From Paratinospora sagittata (taxonomy: Eukaryota; Streptophyta; Magnoliopsida; Ranunculales; Menispermaceae), in NCBI GenBank assembly GCA_035771175.1, contig CM069593.1, positions 45,417,054 through 45,481,053 on the forward strand: a DNA stretch of 64,000 nucleotides. The letters run 5' to 3'. This document shows, one piece after another, positions 13,610 through 24,787 of this stretch. Both the position numbers and the translations under genes were made by a program. Positions within the stretch are counted from its first letter, which is position 1. Each line of letters opens with the position of its first letter. The notes beneath the pieces are model-generated. The model searched no databases, was not told the origin of the DNA, and was given only the letters and a program-made list of their open reading frames with translations.

Positions 13610-15969
13610 TGTGACGCCCCGAAAATTATTTCATCTAGCCCATAACCCAATTGCACTTTGCCCAAACTCTATGTGTTGCCTTGATATGGTTGGTGTTTGT
13701 TTGATGGTTGTTTAATGTTTGTATAGTTGATGCTTGATAATGTATATAAATATGTGTATTATAAATTGTATATGGGTCATGTTAAATTAAAGTATAATGC
13801 ATATGTTATTATTTATGCATGGGCCCATTAAACCATGAATTGATATGGGTTAGGGTTGATTGAATAAAAGGATAAATGAGAATGAAAATTTGGGGTATTA
13901 AATGGATTGGACATTTAAAATACATGGAAGCATGAGATTGGTTAAAGTACATGTGGTTGGTATAGGTAGTATGAGACCAACACATGTGAAGGTTGGTGCA
14001 TGAAAGTGGACAAGTGTCCCATGCCCACTTCTCTTCTTCAAGGAAGTGCTAGAATGAGTGGAGGGAATCAATGAGAGAATCAAGGAGGGATCAAGGAAGT
14101 GCTAGAATGAGTGGAGGAAATCAAGGAGAGAATCAAGGAGGGAATCAAGGAAGTGCTAGAAAGAGAGGTGAGTGGAGAGAAAGGAAAAAAAAATAAAAGA
14201 AAGGAAGAGAAAGGAAAGAAGAAGAGAAAGAAAGAGGGAGTTGCAGGAGGAAGATCTTTGCGACGTTTTCATCAAATAGCTGGATCTCTGGGATATATGG
14301 TCCGATTGGGCTGATATTTGGACAGAAGGTTTGTTTCTTCAAATACTTCAATCTGTACGGCTGATTTTGTGTTTACATATTTCTGTTGGTAGATTGATAC
14401 ATCTGAACAGAATATTAAATGAAGAATTGGTAGGGTTGCTTGTATTAGACCCAAATTTAGAATATGAACTTAGACCTTTCCAAATAGCTTGCATGTCAAC
14501 TATGTTGACCTAGTTGCCATTGTTGATGAACCCATGATGCAAAATCAGTGATATACATGGCTGAACATGGTGACCTAGTGTAAATCGACAATATGGCCTA
14601 AGTATGAAAAATTTCATATTTTAGGGCTTTTGATGCTTTTGGCCTAGAATCATTGAATTGATGCAACTTATGTTTAATTAAGCATGATTAGGGTTGATTA
14701 TGCTACTGATTTGGTGGTTGTGACCATATCATGGGTTAGGCCTACTTGTGATCAAGAGACCCAATTTGGGCATGTTTATGCCTGAGGAATTAAAAATCAG
14801 TATTTTTGATTAATAGAATGGTTTATGTATGAGAACTATGCATTAGAGGCATAAGTCATGTGATTTTAGTTGAATGATGGGATTAGATGAGATTTAGGCC
14901 TATTGTCTATATGTTGGCTGATTTAGGGTTGATGTGTAATGTCTATGTGATTGAGCATAGAAATTGATGAATGTTTCAGGATCTTGATTGGGTTGATTTG
15001 GTTTGGTGGTCGTGTGTGGTTAAATACTATCGCGAGGCTTGGTTGTGAGTAGACTTCATTTATGATTATATCTTTTATGTCATCGTATCACTTATATATA
15101 TTGTATGTTGAAAGCATGAATGTGTTCTAATATTTTGAATGATGCATTGATTTGAGAAAACCTTATGACTTTGGTTGGGCCCATCTATCTGGCTAATAGG
15201 GGGACTTAACCTTGTCATAGGAGGGTTTTAAAAAGGAAATGATTGGGGTCAATGGTACGGTGAAATAGACGCGCACTAGTAACCCAATGCATGTGGAATG
15301 TGAATCCAGATTGATAAGCTTTTACTTGCATCGAACTTATTATAAATGCTTGATATCTATATGTTATGAGCTTTTAATCATGCTACACATTGACATGCAT
15401 ACATGATTTATTGATGAGTATTGATAGCATATTTGAATTCTATTCACTGGGCACCGTTAGCTCACCCTCATTTTCCTCTTTCAGGTCCTTCTGTCCCGAA
15501 TAAGGGCAAAGAAGTAGTTATATCTTGAGAGCCTTGTCTGCGAGAGAATCCAATGCCTCAATGTGAGTTGAGAGACATTTTGATTGAACTGTGTTTTAAA
15601 TTATGAAGTATTATATTTTGGATTATGTAATTATAACACTTACCACATTGTAGTACGGGTGAGTTGGGACTTGTTAGATAGACCATGTGGGCATATGACG
15701 ATTTTTATTTGTATGTCAATTTTAATGGACTGTAGGGATTATGACTTTATTTATGGTTCATTTTATGGATTATCTCTTGTCTTTGATGAATAATACGGTG
15801 GGTAGTTTTGTTTAGTACCTTTTGATATTATGTCGTTGTTTGAGATAAGGCTCGTAGGGTCTCAACCACCTCACGGGAGTTGAGGAGTGGTCGGAGATGC
15901 CTACGCCGGGCGTCCCGCCCCGGCACGTCATTCCCTGCGGGGTTGGTGGTCCGGGGTGCGGGGTCGCCA
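13610..15969 (+). mobile_element. 3' LTR of the truncated gypsy element
   Basis: The LTR starts TGTGACGCCCCGAAAATT directly after the pol end and a G-rich stretch, and probably ends GGGTCGCCA. The start is shared with a minus-strand LTR beginning at 22693, and similarity continues for about 700 bases. An internal TTCACTGGGCACCGTTAGCT block and a pyrimidine tract before CAGGTCC near 15483 are usual in such plant LTRs. The last 130 bases are strongly GC-rich, unlike the rest of the window. Exact 3' end is inferred; no target duplication was confirmed. Confidence 0.75.
14041..14215 (+). repeat. Purine-rich short repeats inside LTR
   Basis: Units containing AAGGAAGTGCTAGAATGAGTG, partly AATCAAGGAGGGAATCAAGG, repeat several times and pass into an AAAGAAAGGAAGAG tract. 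The open frames here are low-complexity Lys/Glu runs, not genes. In the opposite-strand LTR at 22080-22270 the same repeats occur in a different number. Confidence 0.6.
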
Positions 15970-16127
15970 CCTATATATTTCAAGCATGTATTTACCTAGC
16001 TATATAGTGTTTGTTTGTTGCAAAACTTTGAATAATAATAAGAAGCAGATATTTATATAAATATTTGTTAAATAAGTAAGGGTCACGTGATAATTAATTA
16101 AATTTTCTAATTACACACCAATGAGCA

Positions 16128-18064
16128 GTTTGGTATATGTCATTGTCAATACCTCTCACTATTTGTTTTTTTCTTTTCTTTCATCTCTTTCTTCTTTTGT
16201 TTTATTTCTCAACCACTCCCCCTTTTCATCTTTCCAGCAATCTCTCTCTATCTCTTGCTTCATTTCCAACCATTCCTTATCTTCATCTCCATCTACTACT
16301 TCTCTTTATCTCTTCAATGCGAATTACAGTATTGATGGGACTGCGAATTTTTGTCGGTTGAGTCTTCAATCTATAAAAAGAAGAAGCAAGCTTTTCTTTT
16401 TTTATATCTAAATTTCCTTTTGGGCAGATAGGGTCGGAAAAAAAAAATTAGAATACAGATTCAGATTAAGTCAATTAAACTATATTCAATTTTATTTTTC
16501 ATACAAGAGATCTAAGTCACCTGTGCTTTTGAACATGTACAACGGGAGAAGATAACTAATATCTACATTCTTGATTCTTTCTTCCTCAATTTTCTTAGTT
16601 ATTTATCATAGAATTATAGAATCATAATATCTTCTTTTTTTTTTTGGTACAGTTCAGTCATTAAAGAAGACATTCAAGGTTAGTGCATCTCTTGGATGTT
16701 TTGCTTTTGATTTTTCAATTTAGGATTTTCTTTCAGAATATTTGAATTACTTATTCTTCGATTAAATTGTAGATTTAGAATCTTGGTAGAAAATCCATGT
16801 TTTTTATTTCATCTGGCTAGGTTTGAACTTAAATAGTTTCGGATTTGCTTGATTGTTTATACATGAATTCCTTCATGAAAACACCTCAAGCTGATTGATG
16901 ACTTTAATTCTTCTTAAATATTTTAAATACTTTAAGGGTTGTTCTTTGGTTTCTAGAGTTTTTTTTTTAAGTTATTTTAGTCAATAAATTAATGGGTTGT
17001 ACTAACTTTTTTAGGTTGTGGAGAGAAGAGAAGAATTGTTTCCTGTAAATCTTGGACGCGAATATTGAAGATGAACAATAATATTATTTTTCCATTCAAA
17101 GACTATTGTTTCCTGTATCATTTTGTTTCATTCATTATTTTACATATAATGTTCACATAACTTTTTGGCCTCAATAATAGGCATGTTTATTTTGACTTTC
17201 CTTTGCTCCTAATCTTCATCTTACTATTATATAATATTCAAACGAAGAATTTTGTTTTTTTTTAACTTGAGTGTTGCTACATTTCTAGAGTTATAATTAT
17301 TGCAAATATTCCTGTTACCAATCGAATAATGGAAAAACTTATATTGTTATCAATATCATATTATATGCTTATATATAAAGTTGAATAATGATAATGTCCT
17401 TTCCAAATACAGGGTTGACTTGCATGGTATGTGAATTACATTGATTATTTTTTGTTTGTTGGGTTTTATTTGAGAGAAGAGGAAAGAACTTGGTGTATAG
17501 GTAGAGTATATAGGTATTAGTTGCATTGGAATTGATATTAAAATTACTATAGGTGTGGTAGTAGTAGTATGTAGGGTAGTACTATAAGCATCTTGACATA
17601 AGTAAGGAAGTGATACCGTATAATGACAAATCATTGCACTAAATTGATCATAGAGTAGACTTTTAGAGTTCTTTTCTTAAGTCAAGTTGTCATCTTTATG
17701 TCAAGTTCTTCTTCATATAAGGTCCCAACAATATCATTATATCTCGGACTACACATAGACGAAGATCCGACATAAATCTGAACTAATAACTCACTCCAAA
17801 AAAGAATCCTCAGCATGTCACGCACTCCCCACCTTCATACCTTCATGTTAATGTTTCTTAAATAGATGAGACCCCACCTTCATTATATATATATCCTGAG
17901 AAATGTCAACAAAAATATTTTTTCCTTCGGTTTGGTATATGTCATTGTCAATACCTCTCACTATTTGTTTTTTCTTTTTCTTTCATCTCTTTCTTCTTTT
18001 GTTTTCCTTCTCAACCACTCATTCTTTTCATCTCTCCAGCGATCACTCTCTATCTCTTGCTTCA
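16128..18064 (+). repeat. Direct repeats of about 135 bp, 1.8 kb apart
   Basis: GTTTGGTATATGTCATTGTC and the following 115 bases at 16128-16263 recur at 17930-18064 with only a few changes and then diverge sharply on both sides. The shared stretch is pyrimidine-rich and resembles a plant 5' leader (CCAGCRATC, CTCTATCTCTTGCTTC). It could be internal duplication in a transposon or terminal repeats of a small element. Confidence 0.6.
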
Positions 18065-18562
18065 ATATATATAATGACTTTGACTTTGACCAGTTGTTCA
18101 TTTCGTTTATATATGTTATAAGTTTTCAAACCCATTTCGTTGTTGCATCATCATATATGTAATGTTAGTCATCATTTTGTCATATTTATGTACTTATAAA
18201 GGTTGTAAATAAATACATGACTATGAGTTTTACATTATCTAATTTGATGGTATTTTATTAATAGAAGCTTTAAAAGAAATAGAAGGATTTTTCTTTTTGT
18301 TTGACAAAATTTCATGCATCATAAATTTCCATCAAAATGTTACGATGATATATATATGATCAAATATTTATACCAACCTATAATAGTGAAAAATTGTAGA
18401 TGAATTTTTTTTTTAATTCGTATAGACAACAAATGATGAATGCTATATAACTATATTTTAATCAATTAGTTAATATTATTCTTAACATCAATATTATTTA
18501 CATAGAAGGGTAGCAGTTTTAGTAATCCAAATTGAGTCTATAGTAGTATTATTTTATGAACG

Positions 18563-18590
18563 CCGCCCATCGGGCGGGGCTACAAACTTG
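18563..18590 (+). mobile_element. Possible Helitron 3' terminus
   Basis: CCGCCC-ATC-GGGCGG forms a six-base-pair GC hairpin with a three-base loop in AT-rich surroundings. It is followed after 8-9 bases by ACTTG then T. Plant Helitrons end with a short GC hairpin about ten bases before CTRR, inserted before T. The expected CTAG is CTTG here, so the copy would be degraded or the call wrong. The 5' end was not found. Confidence 0.4.
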
Positions 18591-20799
18591 TATATATAAT
18601 AACTGGGCTTGAAGCTTTCAAAGTCAATTAATTGGTGTAATTTTTTTTTTTTAAAATATTTCCATTTGTCTTTTGGAGAGATAAGAAGAGAAGAAATAAC
18701 TAGGTATATATATGATATCTCTTCCTCTTCCCCACATCCCCTTTCTGGTTGGTTTTTTTTATATAGAATGAAAAAATAAAGAAAAAAAAATTATAAAATG
18801 AATTTCTTCATTAATTTTAGTTGAATCAATCCATTTTTCTGCTCCCTCCTCAATCTCTTATGTTGATTTTTATTTATTTTTACTTATCATTTGCTACTTA
18901 TTTTGCATTATTATAAGTTTAGAGAATATTACTGATCCTTTTTTTTTTGGAGAATATTAATGATCTAAAACCCCAACAAAAATATAAAAAAGGTTTGGTG
19001 TTTCAATTAACAGGTAATTAAGTAAATCTGCATGACCATGTATAAAGCTAAACAGATAAATTATGTTATGCAACTTGCAAGGGAATTCCTATGATTTTGA
19101 TAAGAGTATAAGTAACCATTATGGCCAAAGTTCTCTTTTCCCTCTCACACATTCAATGCATGCTTTGTCTTTATCCTTCACAAAGGCACAGAGTAATAAA
19201 GTTTTGAAAAATCTCATACCAATTTTTATTTTATTTTTTAAAAAAGAAATTTTTTTTTCAATATTTTTCTTTTATAAAAAAACACTTGTTTAATGGAAAA
19301 GGCATTTAAAAGCTCTTCTTTGCATTTTTTGATTAGAAGACACTTGAACTTTCTCCTTGAAAAAGATGGGAGGAACTGGAATGATGAGATTTATAGCTAA
19401 GTGTATTATATACATCTATAACACCCCGGTTTTCAAAACTTAAATTTTTTTGTAAAATAATGCATATTTTAATTTTATCGAGAAAATCACTGAAAATCGA
19501 GATGTTACACGTATCCGTCTATTTTAACCCATAGTCATTATATAGATAGTAAAATTTGTAAAGCCATGAGTTTATATTATTTTTCAACCAACTTACTAGT
19601 TAAGATAAACGAATACCCTTTTTTTTTTTCTTCTCTTTGTTTCTTCATGCCAAGGACTACATAATTCCACTATACAAATTTCTATAGTGAATTATGAGGG
19701 TACTTACCCTTCTCCATCCATAATGAACAAAATATTTTAAATACATTCATCAAATAGAATTAATGCACTCAAGTCCAAGACATTCACATGTGAAATAAAT
19801 CACAGGGTCTTTACTAACTGTAATAATATTCATAAGTTTCAATTGTCAATACAACCCTTTTAAATAATAAACTTTTAAAGATCAAATAAAAACATTCAGC
19901 CATGTCACCACAATACTAATAAATTAATTAAACTCACCTCTACTACACTGAATTACGTCACGAACTTGCGACTTTATTTTCTAAGTACCTGTATGTAAAA
20001 AAAATAGGGGTGAGCTTGAAAGCCCAGTGGGTCATCTAAACAATTCACAATATTTTATTATGATACATAAACAAGAACATTACAAACAAGTTTCACACAT
20101 TAATCGTTGCAACATTAGATTATTTGAGTCGAGAATTTCATCACGTTCTAAATCACGTGCCTTTAGGAAATCAAACTCAGGGAGGCACAACCCAAAAATT
20201 AGAACTCGTTGGCGATATTCAACATGAATAACTGCCCCATAATAAACATTGGCGATATTCCTTAGAATAACTGCCCCATATGTGTGATTCTTATCTTAAT
20301 CGTGTTCTTTAGTAATGTCACGCCATACGTACGGTATAAGTACGATATTAAGTGCATTCATCAAACATATTCAAACTCCATTACACATGGTATCATGTCA
20401 CAAAGTCAATTATAATAGTATTCACGCATGAACTTTACTATGCCAATATTCCAAGTCATACATTTCATTATCAGGCATTATAATTTATAAATGAATTCAA
20501 CTACTACATGAATTTCATGCATCCAATTATCATTTGATCAGAATAAAAATCATATTGACACACATATCATCATGACTAAACAATCACAACATTATATATA
20601 TAAAATCATGTACAATAGGCATGCATAAGCAATCTAAAAATACTATAGACCTAATTAATTTAACGTTCCTATCTATATATCAAAATAAAATATTATGAAG
20701 GCCTAGAATCATCCCCACCTAAATCGCTAAATTCCAAATCACTTAAATTCATCGTCACGCGTAGTACTCAACTTGTACACCTATATTACGTTTGTTAAT

Positions 20800-21110
20800 A
20801 TAATTACCCATAAGAACGATTATGAGTGTAGAGATATATACATATATATAGTGGTGGGATGTTTAAACTAAGTATATATATATATATTATAGTGCCTTGT
20901 GATATGATATAATGATGTGTAGGGTATAACATTATATAATACAATATAAGGTGTGGTGGTTTTGAAAAGTGTAATATATAATATAATATATAATAGGTGT
21001 CAATATGATATAATATAATATGTGGTATATATATAAGGTGTGGTGATGTGTAGGGCTTTTGAAAAAGTGTGATATACATATATAATGTATAATATGTGTG
21101 TGCTGTTAGA
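20800..21110 (-). repeat. AT-rich degenerate tandem repeats
   Basis: Units of ATATAATATAATATA mixed with GGTGTGGTG and TTTTGAAAA recur irregularly. The 91-codon minus-strand frame across it is an Ile/Tyr/His repeat and not a gene. Confidence 0.6.
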
Positions 21111-21345
21111 GGTTTTTAAAAAAAATAAATTGGAATAGTGAAATAAAGAAGAAGGGAATGTGTGGCTTTTTGAAAAGGTAATAGGTGTGTTGTTGGGCGT
21201 TTTTAAAAATAAAATAAAATGGAATAATGAAAAGAAGAAGAAGGGTGTGTGGGGCTTTTTGAAAAGGTAAGAGGTGTGTGCTGTTGGGGGTTTAAAAAAA
21301 TTAAAAGGGAATAGTAAAATAAAGAAGAAGGGAGACGTTAATGGT
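21093..21345 (+). repeat. Tandem repeat of about 88 bp, three copies
   Basis: Three copies share GGTGTGTGCTGTTGGGGGTTT, partly an A-rich stretch, GGAATAGTGAAATAAAGAAG and GTGTGGGGCTTTTTGAAAAG. They lie within the minus-strand LTR region. No coding content. Confidence 0.65.
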
Positions 21346-21429
21346 GGTGGTGTTAGTGGCGCGGGGAACAGGGCAAACAGAGAGAACCGATGGAAAGGTG
21401 TGAAAAGAAAGACAGAGAAGAGAGAGGGT

Positions 21430-21625
21430 GCGACTGGTTTTAGAGAGAGAGAGAGAGATATTCAGAGCGAGAGTGAGAGATCGAGAGTGAGAGATCGGAG
21501 GCGAGGGATTGGAAGTGAGAGATCGGAGGCGAGAGATCGGAAGCAAGAGATCGGAGGTGAGAGATCGGAAGTGAGAGATCGGAGCGTGGCGAGAGATCGG
21601 AGAAGAGAAGAGAAGAGAGGGCGGC
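21430..21625 (+). repeat. GAGAGATCGGA minisatellite inside a low-complexity frame
   Basis: A GA run passes into about ten degenerate units of GAGAGATCGGA(G/A)G(C/T). It keeps a 149-codon frame open on the plus strand (Arg/Glu/Asp-rich) and a 103-codon frame on the minus strand (Leu/Ser-rich). Both are products of the repeat and are not called as genes. Confidence 0.75.
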
Positions 21626-22699
21626 GGCGGCGAGATCAGTGGCGAGATGGGGTTTTAGGTTTTGAGCAGAGGGTTGAGAGAGAAACCTGGAGAGAGCGAG
21701 AGTGCAGAGGCGGTGATGAGTAATCAGACAATTTCTCCTTTCTTGCTGCAAATACTCAAACTCAGATGACTATATCACACAACATACATAACTCATAAAC
21801 ATCTCCACCGTTCAGAATGCAGAAATATCAGTTGTCAACTACATACCCAAATTTTATATCCATCCAACGGTAGATTGAGGAGATCTATAAGTTTGAGCGA
21901 AATGGCGCGAGAAATCCAGACTTTCCGACCAGCTTGGTTTGAGAGGTTAGATCTCTTAGACGAAACCTCTAATCAAGATCTCCACCGTTCAGAATGCAGA
22001 AACATAAGCCATAAACTTGCTGACAAAATTTGAGCTTAATCTGACCATATATCCCGAAGATGCATCTCTTTGATGAAAACGTCGCAGAGATTTTCCTCCT
22101 GCTACTCTATCTTTCTTTCTCTTCTTTTCTTTTATTTTTTTCCTTTCTCTCCACTCACCTCACTTTCTAGCACTTCCTTGATTCCCTCCACTCACCTCAC
22201 TTTCTAGCACATTCTTGGATTCCCCCCACTCACCTCACTTTCTAAACTTTCTAGCACATTCTCGGATAAGAGAAGTGGGCATGGGACACTTGTCAACTTT
22301 CATGCACCAACCTTCACATGTGTTTGTCTCATACTACCCATACCAACTACATGTACTTTAACCAATCTCATGCTTCCATGTATTTTAAATGTCCAATCCA
22401 TTTAATACACCAAATTTTCATTCTCATTTATCCTTTTATTCAATCAATCCTAACCCATATCAATTCATGGTTTAATGGACCCATGCATAAATAATAATAT
22501 ATGCATTATACTTTAATTTAACATGACCCATATACAATTTATAATACACATATTTATATACATTATCAAGCATCAACTATACAAACATTAAACAACCATC
22601 AAACAAACACCAACCATATCAAGGCAACACATAGAGTTTGGGCAAAGTGCAATTGGGTTATGGGCTAGATGAAATAATTTTCGGGGCGTCACATAAAAA

Positions 22700-23287
22700 G
22701 TCACGCGGATTCGGCAGAGACTGAAGTCAGCTTAGAACAGACAAAAAAGTTATTATGATAACCGGCATAGGCCGTTGGAGTTTGCCAAGGGAGGCCTAGT
22801 TTTTCTTAAGGTCTCGCCACAGAAGGGTCAAATGAGGTTCGGCGTCAGAGGAAAACCTTCCCCCTAGGTTTATTGGGTCATTCCATATTGTTGAGAGGAT
22901 TGGACCGGTAGCGTACAAGTTGGCTCTACCTTCTCAGCTCGAGGGTGTTCATGATGTGTTCCATGTATCGATGCTGAGGAAGTATAATGAAGATCCATCG
23001 AAGAAATCTTATCCTGATCTAGCTCATGTGCTTGATGTGAGTCATCTGCAAGTTGGGGAGGATGTGACTTATGAGGAGTTGCCTATTCAGATTGTGGCTC
23101 ACCGGGTTCAGAAATTGAGGAATAAGGAGATCTCGCTTGTGTGAGTCAAATGGCAATTCCACGATAATGAAGAGCAAACTTGGGAGCGTGAGGACCATAT
23201 GAGGGAGCAGTTCCTCGATCTTTTACCGATTGAGGTTAATTCTCTTATTTTCATTTTGAGGACAAAATCACTTAAGTTGGTGAGAAT
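22700..23287 (+). pseudogene. Gypsy pol 3' end (chromodomain tail), truncated
   Basis: The plus-strand frame around 22800-23240 encodes the end of a gypsy integrase: GPY/F-type region, then LPSQLEGVHDVFHVSMLRKY, EELPIQIVAHRVQKLRNKE and a chromodomain-like WQFHDNEEQTWERED. A TGA at 23142-23144 interrupts it where relatives keep Arg, which fits CGA to TGA decay. Frame breaks lie upstream. A purine-rich stretch and TGTAACGTC at 23288 mark the start of its 3' LTR, which is cut off after about 20-30 bases by the minus-strand element. Confidence 0.8.
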
Positions 23288-23302
23288 TGTAACGTCTGTA
23301 GC

Positions 23303-24365
23303 TTAGGATGACGTCATTTTGACCTGTAGAGTACCCGTATATGTGTACGTATATATATTTGATGCTCGACGCATGTTGGTTCGAGTGTCTTTGCATGCTT
23401 GTAAGTTGTTTAATGTGTGCGTAAAGTTTCGGAATGATCGGAGACCCGTTCTGCGTCGAAACATGATTGGAGACTCGTACGGTGCCATGCCAATACTGGA
23501 TTGGTAGTCGTTGTTGTATGCAAACTTAGCCAAATGTAAGTGTTTTGCCCATCCATCATGAAAGTCCAATATGCAACATCGTAACATGTCCTCCAAGATT
23601 TGGATTAAACTCTCCAACTGCCCGTCGGTCTGTGGGTGAAAAGTTGTGCTCATGGTAATCTTGGAGCCCATCATGCTCTGGAAACTTTGCCAAAATTTTG
23701 ATGTGAATCGAGGTCTCGATCAGAGACGATCGTGAGTGGTATGCCATGGAGACGTACAATATCTTTTTCATACAATTCCGCTAGCTTGGCGGGGTTATCC
23801 GTGAACTTTATTGGTAAAAAGTATGCAGACTTTGTAAGTCTGTCAATGATAACCCAAATTGCATCTTACCCTTTATTATTTCGAGGGAAGGACGTAACAA
23901 AATCCATTGTTATGTTTTCCTACTTCCATTTTCCAATAGGTAAAGGCTGGAAAAGTCTGGAAGGAAGTTTGCGTTCGAGTAACAAAGTCTGCAATGGCCT
24001 TCTTCATTCCAGAGAACCAGAATTTTTGCTTGACAACTTTGTACATTTTGTCTCCCCCAAGATGCATAGCAAACCTCGAACAATGCATTTCAGTGAGCAC
24101 TTCTTTTCAAACTTCAGGATCGTTCGGTAGGCAGAAATGTTTTTTTGTAGAAAATTGCCCCATCATCGGAGACTGATTAGTGGGGAAGGTTCTGTCCGTT
24201 GAGGATGAGTTCTTTTTTCTCTATTAACATGGGATCATTGGCTTGAGCAGTCGAAATTTTTTGAATAAGCTCAGAGTTGGCTGATAATTGGGAGAGTCGT
24301 GATCTTCCTCCCTCCTCATTGAGCTGTAAGTCAAAATATTTCATCTTTGTAGCCAACTTCCCCAT
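23303..24365 (-). pseudogene. Gypsy integrase, minus strand, decayed
   Basis: Reading on the minus strand, the segment carries the RNase H to integrase linker (24365-24177), the zinc region (MHLGGDKMYKVVKQKFWF), and the catalytic core spread over shifted frames. An ITMDF-type first Asp is readable in a frame different from its upstream neighbour, SDRD is present, and FHPQTDGQLESL and FAYNNDYQSSIGMAPYES follow in frame 23674-23303. A TAG or similar stop at about 24174 and at least two frameshifts break it. The C-terminal domain is missing after about 23400. It belongs to the same element as the segments up to 29280. Confidence 0.85.
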
Positions 24366-24446
24366 TCCAAACTTAAGAGTACATGCAACAACATAAGATT
24401 TTCTACTCAGGGCATCAGCTACAACGTTGGCTTTTTCCGGATGGTA

Positions 24447-24787
24447 TTAGAGCTGAAAGTCATAATTTTTCAAAAATCCCAACCATCGTCTTTGGCGGAG
24501 GTTTAGGTATCTTTGAGTATAAACGTACTTAAGGCTCTTATGATCCGAAGATACCTCAAACCATTCATCGTATAAGTAGTGACGCCACAACTTCAGTGCG
24601 AATACGATAGCTATAAGTTCCAAGTTATGCGTTGGGTAATTACCCTCATGAATCTTTAGTTGCCTAGAAGCATATGCAACAACTTGGCCTTCTTGCATTA
24701 GTATTGCACCTAAGCCTTGGAGAGAGGCGTCGGTGTATAGTGAAAATCCAATTCCATTTCTTGGAATGATTAGTACTTGTATATTCA
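24447..24787 (-). pseudogene. Gypsy RNase H, minus strand
   Basis: The frame encodes an RT-linked RNase H with the first catalytic Asp in [16 protein letters not shown], Glu in [13 protein letters not shown], and Asp in [10 protein letters not shown], ending [17 protein letters not shown] at 24444-24446 stops it exactly where relatives continue into the HPGKANVVADALSRK-type motif, which is still readable after the stop. Upstream (higher coordinates) the RT palm is missing and LTR sequence begins. Confidence 0.9.

Larger units (their letters stand above)
15970..19418. other. Non-coding region between two LTRs
   Basis: No protein-coding gene is supported. It holds a pair of 135-base direct repeats and a possible Helitron 3' end, listed separately. 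The rest is AT-rich with pyrimidine tracts. Small frames at 16121-16411 and 17866-18162 arise from the repeated pyrimidine-rich stretch. Confidence 0.55.
19419..22693 (-). mobile_element. Minus-strand gypsy LTR or LTR composite
   Basis: On the minus strand the sequence starts TGTGACGCCCCGAAAATT at 22693 and follows the plus-strand LTR at 13610 closely for about 700 bases. Further along come CTGCATTCTGAACGGTGGAG twice, a purine-rich stretch, a CCCACTGGGCTTTCAAGCTC block and an end CGGGGTGTTATA at about 19419. The start and end resemble those of other gypsy LTRs in this window, but the distal part differs from the 13610 LTR, so a fusion of two related LTRs is possible. It is flanked at 22694 by plus-strand gypsy pol, which shows that it inserted into, or recombined with, an older element. 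Confidence 0.65.

Noticed and set aside
16121..18162. Frames of 96 and 98 codons with similar Ser/Leu/Phe-rich sequence
   Set aside because: Both come from the same pyrimidine-rich 135-base repeat; two frames are open over it and neither looks like a protein.
21274..21723. 149-codon plus-strand frame, Arg/Glu/Asp-rich
   Set aside because: Produced by a GAGAGATCGGA repeat inside LTR sequence; no domain, and the opposite strand is also open.
13610..22693. A single full-length gypsy element bounded by the LTRs at 13610 and 22693
   Set aside because: The two LTRs are in opposite orientation, and the DNA between them lacks gag, pol and a primer-binding site.
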